A stretch of DNA of 64,000 nt from an uncultured Propionibacteriaceae bacterium (lineage in GTDB: Bacteria > Actinomycetota > Actinomycetes > Propionibacteriales > Propionibacteriaceae), in NCBI GenBank assembly GCA_937965785.1, contig CALCKT010000070.1:1-64000 (forward strand), in the 5' to 3' direction. The translations under genes and the position numbers were made by a program. Shown in pieces: positions 17,686 to 25,039 of this stretch (its first letter is position 1; each line of letters starts with the position of its first letter). The notes beneath the pieces are model-generated. The model saw nothing but the letters and a program-made list of their open reading frames with translations, made no database searches and was not told the DNA's origin.

Positions 17686-18824
17686 TCGTCCTCCCAGTCA
17701 GAGCCCGGGGGTTCGTGCAGGCTACTCGCGAAGCCCGAACCGAGCCCGCCCAGCAGCACCAGCCCAGCCACGACTGCCGCGAATGCCGCCCACGGGGTGG
17801 AGTTCTCCGGCTGTGGACCCGCCGTGGAGCCTCCGCGCCCGCTGGTCTCACGTCCCCAGAGTCGGCTGGGCGAGGGACTGGGAGCGGCGGGGTTGTTCGA
17901 AGCCGTGGGGGTGGGGGTTGGTGAATTGGACGGCGACTGCGTTGCCGAGGGCGACGGGGGACTCGTGGGTTCTTCGGTTGGCTCTGAGGCATCATTGCCC
18001 GGTTGCCTCGTGGGACGGTTCGGTGTCGGGTCGCCGGCGCCACCCGTCGGATCGGGGTCCGGATCGGGGTCCGGGTCCGGATCGGGATCGGGGTCCGGAT
18101 CGGGATCGGGGTCCGGATCGGGATCGGGGTCCGGATCGGGATCCCCGGGCTGCCCTGGTGGTGTGGGTTCGCCGGTTGGTCCGGGGCCTGGTGGTGTGGG
18201 TTCGCCGGTTGGTCCGGGGCCTGGTGGTGTGGGTTCGCCGGATGGGCCGGGACTCGGCGGCGGGGGTTCACCGGATGGGCCGGGACCCGGTGGGGTGGGT
18301 TCACCGGATGGGTCGGGAGTGGGGGGTGTGGGTGATGGGGTCGGAGGTTCTTCGGGTTCGAATCTGGGCAGCGGAACAGGATATGCAGGCCCTCTGGCCA
18401 AGCGAATTCCTACAAAGGAATTGACCACGGGATCGGGGGACGCATTACCCCAAGCCCCCTTGCCATTTTCCACTTTACCTGCCGAATAGTGCCAGTATTC
18501 GGGGAGATGGGCGGTGATGCCGTTTATGGTCACTACCAGGCTGCCGGTTGCATCCCAAGGAATCCCCGCGGATGACAATGGACTGGTGCGCCAATCTCCT
18601 TCATCCACGGGATAGCCGCCCCCCTCAACAAGTGCTATGCAGCGCACCAAGGTGGTGGCCTCCGAGCCGCTTCCGCCCACCGGGGTCCAGTCCACCACCA
18701 CCGTCTGCCCCTCGCCCTCGCGGCACCAGCCGTCCCGGTAGGTGGCCCAGGCGGGGGAGGACAGGGCGCAGAGATTCACCGCCGCGATCGCGGCGGCCAA
18801 GGAGACGGCAAGCTTGCGATTCAA
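17682..18824 (-). CDS. Secreted, anchored beta-domain protein with long Pro-rich stalk, first gene after riboswitch 2
   Basis: The 380-residue protein starts at a TTG preceded by GGAGGGGA. The frame is open upstream but that part would be the riboswitch. Order: signal peptide (1-27, ending AWA); a domain with TVVVDWTPVGG and EYWHYS that resembles the beta domains at 3519 and 5945; a stalk of Gly-Glu-Pro-Pro repeats and a run of Asp-Pro (about 170-290); a C-terminal membrane helix (about 345-363) with an acidic tail. The stalk would lift the domain through the cell wall. I infer a corrinoid-binding or lid protein that passes ligand to the ECF transporter encoded downstream. Confidence 0.65.
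   Translation of the reverse strand: MNRKLAVSLAAAIAAVNLCALSSPAWATYRDGWCREGEGQTVVVDWTPVGGSGSEATTLVRCIALVEGGGYPVDEGDWRTSPLSSAGIPWDATGSLVVTINGITAHLPEYWHYSAGKVENGKGAWGNASPDPVVNSFVGIRLARGPAYPVPLPRFEPEEPPTPSPTPPTPDPSGEPTPPGPGPSGEPPPPSPGPSGEPTPPGPGPTGEPTPPGPGPTGEPTPPGQPGDPDPDPDPDPDPDPDPDPDPDPDPDPDPDPDPTGGAGDPTPNRPTRQPGNDASEPTEEPTSPPSPSATQSPSNSPTPTPTASNNPAAPSPSPSRLWGRETSGRGGSTAGPQPENSTPWAAFAAVVAGLVLLGGLGSGFASSLHEPPGSDWEDE
18051..18150 (-). repeat. Microsatellite encoding an Asp-Pro run
   Basis: Tandem GGATCG/GGGTCC hexamers encode alternating Asp-Pro in the stalk. Adjacent 18160-18320 holds 42-bp repeats encoding GEPTPPGPGP-type units. Both are in-frame length-variable repeats inside a coding region. 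Confidence 0.85.
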
Positions 18825-18868
18825 CTCCCCTCCGGAGCTACAGTGGCCCGGTGGGGTGGTCTTGCACC

Positions 18869-19005
18869 CAACGCAGTCCACGGCGTTGACGGGTTTCCCG
18901 GCTGCGACGGTGCTCCGACTTCGCCCCTGGGGCGTCACGGTTGCGGGTCAGTGTCGGATTCTCACCGGCTTCCCCGTCCTTGCGGCCGAGCCTGCATGGG
19001 GCAGG
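18869..19005 (-). ncRNA. Cobalamin riboswitch 2 with downstream hairpin
   Basis: Read on the minus strand, the core is GGGGAAGCCGGUGAGAAUCC followed by GACACUGACCCGCAACCGUG, an excellent match to the cobalamin riboswitch family, then a B12-box-like AGUCGGAGCACCG. A 6-bp hairpin (18869-18874 with 18883-18888) has the loop CGUGGACU, the same loop as in riboswitch 1. It lies 45 bases upstream of the TTG start at 18824 and should switch off the 10-kb operon when cobalamin is plentiful. Confidence 0.92.
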
Positions 19006-19302
19006 CAGGGCCAGTGTAGGACAGGGGTGGTGAGGCGGATCGGGTGGGGGTGCGGTTCCGCTGCCGGGTGGAGCGGGTCGTGGGGGTTGGAGCTGTCCAT
19101 GCCGGCATCCGTCCTCGTCCTGATACTGGGCTGTCGAAGACCGTTTTGGATCGCGTATCCGGAGAACAATGAAACCGGCTCGTCAGCGGCGATGACCGCA
19201 GCTGACAAGCCTTATTGATTGGAATCCCTGAACCGGTGTTCCGGAGAGCTTGCCATCAGGCACCAAGGGCAGTTAACGTACGTCAAGCAAGAAGGGAGCG
19301 GA
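19006..19302. promoter_or_regulatory. Divergent promoter region
   Basis: No gene is supported in these 297 bases, which separate the riboswitch operon (minus) from the ABC operon (plus). A candidate plus-strand promoter is TTGCCA (19250-19255), 17 bases, then TTAACG (19273-19278). An imperfect inverted repeat (19182-19191 with 19197-19206, one mismatch) could bind a regulator. Confidence 0.4.
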
Positions 19303-20034
19303 ATGGTTACCGCTGAACCGGCAGGGCCGCTGGTGAGAACCCGGGACCTGGGCAAGTCCTACCGGGTCGGTGAATCATGCGTAACCGCCTTGAGTCATGT
19401 GAACCTGGAGATTCCCCGCGGCGGTTTCACGGCCGTTTCCGGCGCCTCCGGAGCAGGCAAGTCGACTCTGCTGAACATGCTTGCCGGACTGGAGAAACCC
19501 ACCGCGGGGGAGATCTGGATCAACGGCCGACCAGTGCACCGATTCAACGAGAACCAGCTGGCCACCCACCGGCGGGAACAGGTCGGGCTGCTCTTCCGGT
19601 TCTCCAACCTGCTGCCATCCCTGACCGCGACGCAGAACGTCGCCCTCCCCCTGTCCCTCCTGGGGCAGCCCAGAGCACGCCGCGACGCCAAGGCGCGGGA
19701 GCTGCTGACTGCGCTGGGGTTGGAGGATCACCTGGACCACAGGCCCGGCCGGTTGTCGGGCGACCAGCGGCAGCGAGTCGCGATCGCCAGGGCCATGGTG
19801 ACCGGACCCGAGCTGGTGCTCGCCGACGAGCCGACCGGCAATCTGGACTCGTCAACCGCGGAACGGACGCTGCTGCTGTTCAGGCGTTTGATCCACCAGT
19901 CGGGACAGACCTGGCTGATGGCCACTCACGACCCGCACCTGGCCGGTTTCGCCGACACCGTCGTCTCCATCAGTGACGGCCGCATCACCGACATCACCCA
20001 CCTTGAACACGATGACCTCCGGGGGCCTGCATGA
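19303..20034 (+). CDS. ABC transporter ATPase, MacB/LolD type
   Basis: The 243-residue ATPase has Walker A GASGAGKST, a signature LSGDQRQRVAIA (Asp for the second Gly) and Walker B LVLADEPTGNLDSS with the DEPTGNLD wording typical of the MacB/LolD/FtsE group. The ATG is preceded by GAAGGGAGC. It forms a three-gene operon with the next two genes (ATGA overlap). Substrate unknown. Confidence 0.85.
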   Translation: MVTAEPAGPLVRTRDLGKSYRVGESCVTALSHVNLEIPRGGFTAVSGASGAGKSTLLNMLAGLEKPTAGEIWINGRPVHRFNENQLATHRREQVGLLFRFSNLLPSLTATQNVALPLSLLGQPRARRDAKARELLTALGLEDHLDHRPGRLSGDQRQRVAIARAMVTGPELVLADEPTGNLDSSTAERTLLLFRRLIHQSGQTWLMATHDPHLAGFADTVVSISDGRITDITHLEHDDLRGPA

Positions 20035-21158
20035 AAAAAGCCAGCCTTCTCGCCCTTCTGTTGGCGATGCTGTTCGGAGTTTTCCTGGTGCCCGGTGCCG
20101 CACGGGCGGATGGGCCGGGAGACACCGTCGCCGAGGAGAACAAGACCTCCTCAGTGCCCAAGGCCACGACATCCGGTCAGCCCGGTGCGGAATCCAGCCC
20201 CAGGAGTTCCAACAGATCGGGCGAGGCCGGAGGAACCCCCTCCGGAGCCCGGACGGGAGTCTCGGTTCCCAGGGTGATGCTGAAGAGTCTCGCAACGGCG
20301 CCTCAATCCGTGCCCGCGGGCGGGTCGTTCACGCTGTCCTTCTCTCTGGTCAACATGTCCAAGAAGGCGCGCGTCAACAATTTGAAGGTGTCGCTCTCCC
20401 AGGCGGAGGGGGCCTTCCTGCCCGCCGAAGGGTCGTCGTCGCTGTACGTCCCAACCATCAAGGCGGGGGGAACCAACGAACAGAAGATGACCTTTCACGC
20501 CCTCCCGACGCTGGAGAACCGCCCCTACGCCATGACCCTCACCGTTGAGTACGAGGACACCGAATCCAACGCGTTCTCCACCAGCGAAACCATCTCCGTG
20601 ATGGTCGCGCAGCCGTCGCGGGCCGACGTGAGCTCATCCACCGTCTCACCCGAGTCCGTCATCCCGGGACAGGAAGCCATCGCCACGTTCAGCGTGAACA
20701 ACCTGGGTAAGACCAAGCTGTACAACACCCGTGTTTCCGTCGCCGAGGGACAGGGAGTGGAGGCCAGGGACCAGTTCATAGGCTCCATCGAGCCGGGGGC
20801 GGCCGGAAACGTGGAGTTGTCGCTGATCGGCACCGTGGAGCACGCCGGTCCCGTCAAGGCCGTCATCACCTACGAGGACGAGTTCGGTAATGCCACCACC
20901 CTGGAGAAGGAGATCAACCTCACGGTGAATCCAGTGCCGGCGCCTCAGCAGTCCAACCCGGAGAGTGTGTCCCCGCCGGAGCAGGAGGAGAAGGGCATCG
21001 TGGTCGAACCATGGGTCTACTGGGTTGGCGGGGCGGTTGTTGTCGGGATCGCCGCGTTGATCGTCACCATCAGTTTGCTGCGGAGAAGGAGCCGTCGGGG
21101 AGAAACTTCGGACCCCGATCTCCTCGGCAACGACCCGCTGGTCGACCTGGGACGCTGA
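20031..21158 (+). CDS. Secreted, membrane-anchored protein with CARDB-like beta domains
   Basis: The 375-residue protein has a signal peptide (1-26, ARA end), a Ser/Pro-rich segment, two beta-sandwich-like repeats (about 80-195 and 200-300, each opening with a Val-Pro or Val-Ile-Pro turn after SV.P) and a C-terminal membrane helix (about 328-350) with a basic tail. The repeats resemble CARDB adhesion domains. The start overlaps the ATPase stop. It probably acts outside the membrane with the adjacent ABC permease. Confidence 0.6.
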   Translation: MKKASLLALLLAMLFGVFLVPGAARADGPGDTVAEENKTSSVPKATTSGQPGAESSPRSSNRSGEAGGTPSGARTGVSVPRVMLKSLATAPQSVPAGGSFTLSFSLVNMSKKARVNNLKVSLSQAEGAFLPAEGSSSLYVPTIKAGGTNEQKMTFHALPTLENRPYAMTLTVEYEDTESNAFSTSETISVMVAQPSRADVSSSTVSPESVIPGQEAIATFSVNNLGKTKLYNTRVSVAEGQGVEARDQFIGSIEPGAAGNVELSLIGTVEHAGPVKAVITYEDEFGNATTLEKEINLTVNPVPAPQQSNPESVSPPEQEEKGIVVEPWVYWVGGAVVVGIAALIVTISLLRRRSRRGETSDPDLLGNDPLVDLGR

Positions 21159-21161
21159 ACC

Positions 21162-22511
21162 ATGCGTTTCCCGGATCTGCTGTCCACGGCGTTGATGGCG
21201 CTGTGGCGGCGGAAATCTCAGGCATCGCTCACGGTGCTGGGAGTGCTGATCGGTATCACCGCGATGGTGGCGATGATTTCTCTCGGGATCGGGCTCGCCG
21301 CGGTCCAGGACGGTTTCATCGAAAAGCAGGCGAACCTGCGACAGGTGGAGGTGACCGGGGTGCCGCAGGGCGCCTCCCGTGGCCAGAAGCAGCGGATGGA
21401 CGAGGCGACGCTGCTCGAACTCCGTCGTATCCCGGGCGTGGAACGGGCCTGGCCTTTCTATGACATTAAAGCCTCCGTGCGAATCGGCGGCGTCGACGGT
21501 TCCGTTCGGATCCGGGCGATTCCCGCCTACGCGATGGACCATCAGGGGTTCGAGATCGCGGAAGGGAAGCTGCCGGGGGCGGGAAGCCAACTGCAGATCG
21601 CGGTCGGGCACAAGTTCTACGGCGCATTCGCCAACTCTGGAACAAGCGGGAGCCCCACGGTTGACGGGATGCCGCTCACCGGAAGAACGGTGAAACTGGA
21701 CATCGCAGGTGGAACGACCCCGGTGTCGGGCCGGGAAGGAACCGGGGTTTCTCCCTCCGCTGCGCCGCGGCAGAAACTCAACGCCACCATCACCGGAGTG
21801 CTCAAAGGCCAAAAGGTGGCCCCCGAGACGAACGCCAACATTGCCTGGGCTAATCTCGACCAGACGGTCAAGGTCTTGAAGAAGACCCTTTCCGGCAAGG
21901 TGCTGCCGGGGCAGGAAACCATCCCCGAGGGCAGGGCGAAGGGTACTTTCCTGTACTCGGGTTTCGTGCTTGAGGCCGGTTCGGTGCGGGAGGCGGAAGT
22001 TTTGCTGAAGCACCTGCGGGAGAGCGGCTACGAGGCCAGCGCCCCCATCGAAATGATCAGGCAGGCACAGGAGCGGCCAGTGTTTGTCCAGGCGATCTTC
22101 GGAGGAGTCGGTGCCGTCTCGTTGCTGGCGGCCGCCGTTGGCATCGCCAACACGATGACGATGAGCGTTTACGAACGTACCCGCGAGATCGGGGTGATGA
22201 AAATGCTGGGCGCGACGCGGCGCGACATCCGGAGGCTCTTCCTGCTGGAAGCGGCGGGCGCAGGGCTGCTGGGAGGGCTGTTCGCCGCAGGCGCCAGTTT
22301 GTTGCTGCCACATGTGCTGAACGAAACCCTGGGAAGTTCGTTGACGGATCGTATCCTCGCCCCGGGCGAGGCCACCGCGATCTCGGTAATCCCGTTCTGG
22401 CTGCTGCTCTCGGCGGTGGTGTTCGCCACGTTGACCGGTGTGGTCGCGGGTTTCCCGGCGGCCCAGCGGGCCACGAAACTGAATGCTCTCAAGGCAATCC
22501 GGGCCCGGTGA
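21162..22511 (+). CDS. ABC permease, MacB/FtsX family
   Basis: The 449-residue protein has one N-terminal helix (about 20-42), a large extracytoplasmic domain (about 45-300) and three C-terminal helices with TREIGVMKMLGATRRDIRRL between the first two, the hallmark of FtsX/MacB permeases. It starts three bases after the CARDB-like gene. With the ATPase it should form a mechanotransmission-type complex rather than a classical importer. Confidence 0.85.
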   Translation: MRFPDLLSTALMALWRRKSQASLTVLGVLIGITAMVAMISLGIGLAAVQDGFIEKQANLRQVEVTGVPQGASRGQKQRMDEATLLELRRIPGVERAWPFYDIKASVRIGGVDGSVRIRAIPAYAMDHQGFEIAEGKLPGAGSQLQIAVGHKFYGAFANSGTSGSPTVDGMPLTGRTVKLDIAGGTTPVSGREGTGVSPSAAPRQKLNATITGVLKGQKVAPETNANIAWANLDQTVKVLKKTLSGKVLPGQETIPEGRAKGTFLYSGFVLEAGSVREAEVLLKHLRESGYEASAPIEMIRQAQERPVFVQAIFGGVGAVSLLAAAVGIANTMTMSVYERTREIGVMKMLGATRRDIRRLFLLEAAGAGLLGGLFAAGASLLLPHVLNETLGSSLTDRILAPGEATAISVIPFWLLLSAVVFATLTGVVAGFPAAQRATKLNALKAIRAR

Positions 22512-22655
22512 CCTCCCTCGGGACGCTGCGACGACGGGCCCCAACAGCGCGGTCTGCGAAGCGTCGTGGAGTGCCGCGCGTCTTGCGGGGGTGGCCATGC
22601 GGCAAGGATCCCACCTCGAACTGGAGCGGTGATCTGTGCCCATTCGTGGAGCCTC

Positions 22656-22661
22656 TAAGCT
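22656..22661 (+). promoter_or_regulatory. -10 hexamer for leaderless glmM
   Basis: TAAGCT ends 7 bases before the glmM ATG and there is no ribosome-binding site, so the mRNA probably starts at or next to the ATG. The flanking GGAGCCTCTA is shared with 51081-51090. Confidence 0.5.
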
Positions 22662-22668
22662 TGCCTGC

Positions 22669-24021
22669 ATGGCTCGACTCTTCGGAACCGACGGCGTGCG
22701 CGGCGTCGCGAATCAGGAACTTACCGCTGAACTGGCCCTCAACCTGTCGGTGGCGGCCGCCCACATCCTCGGCGAGGCCGGGGTTTTCGGGCGGCGTCAA
22801 CCGACCGCGCTGGTGGCCCGCGATCCCCGCGCCTCCGGTGAGTTCCTGGAGGCCGCGGTTTGTGCGGGGCTGGCCAGCGCCGGCGTCGACGTGCTGCGCG
22901 TAGGGGTGGTTCCCACCCCGGCGGCCGCCTACCTGGTGGGCGAGTACCGCACCGACCTCGGGGTGATGATCTCCGCATCCCACAACGACATGCCCGACAA
23001 CGGCATCAAGTTCTTCGCCCGCGGCGGCGTGAAACTCGACGACTCCCTGGAGGACGCCATCGAGGAACGGATGGGGGAGGAGTGGCGGCGGCCCATCGGC
23101 GACAAGGTGGGGCGCATCATCGACCAGCACCAGGCCGTCGAGTCCTACCTCGCCCACCTGGTGAAGTCGCTGCGGGCCGACAAACCCCTGGCAGGCCTGA
23201 CCATCGTGCTCGACTGCGCAAACGGTGCCTCCTACGAGACCGCCGTCGCTGCCTTCGAGGCGGCTGGGGCATCGGTGACCGCCATCCATGCGTCCCCGGA
23301 CGGCATCAACATCAACGCTGGCTGCGGCTCCACCCATCCCGAGGACCTGCAGAAGGCGGTGCTCTCGTCGTCGGCGGACCTCGGCCTGGCCTTCGACGGT
23401 GACGCCGACAGGTGTCTCGCGGTGGACCACGAGGGCAACCTCATCGACGGCGACCAGATCCTCGCGATCCTCGCCCTGGCCCTGCAGGAGGACCACAGAT
23501 TGGCCTCCAACACCGTCGTCGTCACCGTGATGAGCAATCTCGGGTTGAAACTGGCCCTCGCCGAACACGACATCCGCATCGACCAGACCAAGGTCGGTGA
23601 CCGCTACGTGCTGGAGTCCATGAGCGCCAACGGCTTCTCCCTCGGTGGGGAGCAGTCCGGGCACGTGATCATGAACGAGTTCGCGACCACCGGCGACGGG
23701 GTCCTGACCGGCCTTCACCTGGCCAAGCGGGTCGCGACCACCGGCAAGTCCCTGAAGGAACTGGCCTCGGTGATGACGAAACTTCCCCAGGTGGTCATCA
23801 ACGTCCGTGGCGTCGACAAGCTCCGCGCCGGGATCGACAACGAGATCACCGCCGCCGTCGCCGACGCCAGCCACGAACTCGGAAAATCGGGGCGCGTCCT
23901 GCTGCGGCCCTCCGGCACCGAACCGGTGGTGCGGGTCATGGTCGAGGCCCCGACCGATGCCCAGGCCCGTGAGGTGGCCGAACGGCTGGCGGCCCTCGTC
24001 AAGAAACGTCTCGCCGTCTGA
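22669..24021 (+). CDS. glmM: Phosphoglucosamine mutase
   Basis: The 450-residue enzyme converts glucosamine-6-phosphate to glucosamine-1-phosphate for peptidoglycan precursor synthesis. It begins ARLFGTDGVRG, has the phosphoserine loop GVMISASHNDMPDNGIK (about residues 98-114), the metal loop DGDADR, and the sugar loop GEQSGH, with RPSGTEPVVRVMVE near the end. The length is normal. The ATG at 22669 fits the conserved N-terminus; a GTG at 22636 would add 11 residues unlike the family. Confidence 0.97.
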   Translation: MARLFGTDGVRGVANQELTAELALNLSVAAAHILGEAGVFGRRQPTALVARDPRASGEFLEAAVCAGLASAGVDVLRVGVVPTPAAAYLVGEYRTDLGVMISASHNDMPDNGIKFFARGGVKLDDSLEDAIEERMGEEWRRPIGDKVGRIIDQHQAVESYLAHLVKSLRADKPLAGLTIVLDCANGASYETAVAAFEAAGASVTAIHASPDGININAGCGSTHPEDLQKAVLSSSADLGLAFDGDADRCLAVDHEGNLIDGDQILAILALALQEDHRLASNTVVVTVMSNLGLKLALAEHDIRIDQTKVGDRYVLESMSANGFSLGGEQSGHVIMNEFATTGDGVLTGLHLAKRVATTGKSLKELASVMTKLPQVVINVRGVDKLRAGIDNEITAAVADASHELGKSGRVLLRPSGTEPVVRVMVEAPTDAQAREVAERLAALVKKRLAV

Positions 24022-24031
24022 ACGGCGAGCA

Positions 24032-24964
24032 TCACACCTTCCGGATTGCGATGGTCTGCACCCGGTGATCCGGGCCCTTGCGGAGAATTGCGGTGGCCCG
24101 GTCCCGGGTGGTTTCGATGTTCTCGCGCAGGTTCGGCCCGTTGATGGTGTTCCAGATGTGGCTGCCGAACTGCAGCGCCTCCGCGCGGCTCAGCTGGGTG
24201 AAGCGTTTGAAGAAGCTCTGGGGGTCGTGGAAGGCGGTGTCCCGCAGCACCATGAAACGTTCCAGGAACCATCGTTTGATGTCGGCCTCGTCGGCGTCCA
24301 CGTAGACCGAGAAGTCGAAGAAGTCACTCACGGTGGCGCCCGAACGGCCCTGTGCGTCCGCGCGGGCGGGCTGCAGCACGTTGAGGCCCTCGACTATCAG
24401 GATGTCGGGGTTTTCTATCACCGTCTGTTCGTCCGGGACGATGTCGTAGATGATGTGGCTGTAGACCGGGGCCGTCACGCGGGGCTCCCCGGACTTCACG
24501 TCGATCACGAACTGCAGCAACGCCCGGCGGTCGTAGGATTCGGGGAATCCCTTGCGGGCCATCAGGCCCCGTTTATCCAGTTCCGCCGACGGCAGCAGGA
24601 AACCGTCGGTGGTGATCAGGTCCACCTTCGGGTTTCCCGGGGCGCGCCGCAGCAGCTCCCGCAGCAGGCGCGCCGTCGTCGACTTCCCGACCGCCACGGA
24701 ACCGGCGACCCCGATCACGAAAGGCGTGCGGCGCACCTTCAGGTTCAGGAACCGGTTCGACTCCTCGCGCAGCCGGCCGGCATTGGCGATGTAGAGGTGC
24801 AGCAGCTGCGTCAGGGGACGGTAGATCTCGGCCACGTCCTCGGCGGAGGTCGGATCGCCTAGACCCCGCAGCCGCTCGAGAGTGGCTTCGTCGAGGTCGA
24901 TCTCGGTGTTGTTCGCCAGCGAGGCCCAGGCGCCTCGTCGCAACACCACGTAGGGTCGGGACAC
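24032..24964 (-). CDS. coaA: Pantothenate kinase, type I
   Basis: The 310-residue enzyme phosphorylates pantothenate, the first step of coenzyme A synthesis. It has Walker A GVAGSVAVGKST (about 89-100), PKVDLITTDGFLLP and the conserved IVEGLNVLQ. The GTG start follows GGAGTGAAGAA. It lies convergent with glmM and downstream of nadE on the same strand. Confidence 0.95.
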   Translation of the reverse strand: MSRPYVVLRRGAWASLANNTEIDLDEATLERLRGLGDPTSAEDVAEIYRPLTQLLHLYIANAGRLREESNRFLNLKVRRTPFVIGVAGSVAVGKSTTARLLRELLRRAPGNPKVDLITTDGFLLPSAELDKRGLMARKGFPESYDRRALLQFVIDVKSGEPRVTAPVYSHIIYDIVPDEQTVIENPDILIVEGLNVLQPARADAQGRSGATVSDFFDFSVYVDADEADIKRWFLERFMVLRDTAFHDPQSFFKRFTQLSRAEALQFGSHIWNTINGPNLRENIETTRDRATAILRKGPDHRVQTIAIRKV

Positions 24965-25039
24965 TTCTTCACTCCATCGGGATGGGCCGAGTCGCCCAAA
25001 ATGCTAGCAGGGCGTCGCCAAGTTGGTCGGACCAAGGGG

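Noticed and set aside
18051..18320. Possible CRISPR array or satellite
   Set aside because: The repeats are in frame, lack spacers, and encode an Asp-Pro and Gly-Glu-Pro stalk.
18825..18938. N-terminal extension of the anchored beta-domain protein to an ATG at 18938
   Set aside because: This segment is the 3' part and downstream leader of the cobalamin riboswitch; a TTG with a good ribosome-binding site at 18824 gives a proper signal peptide.
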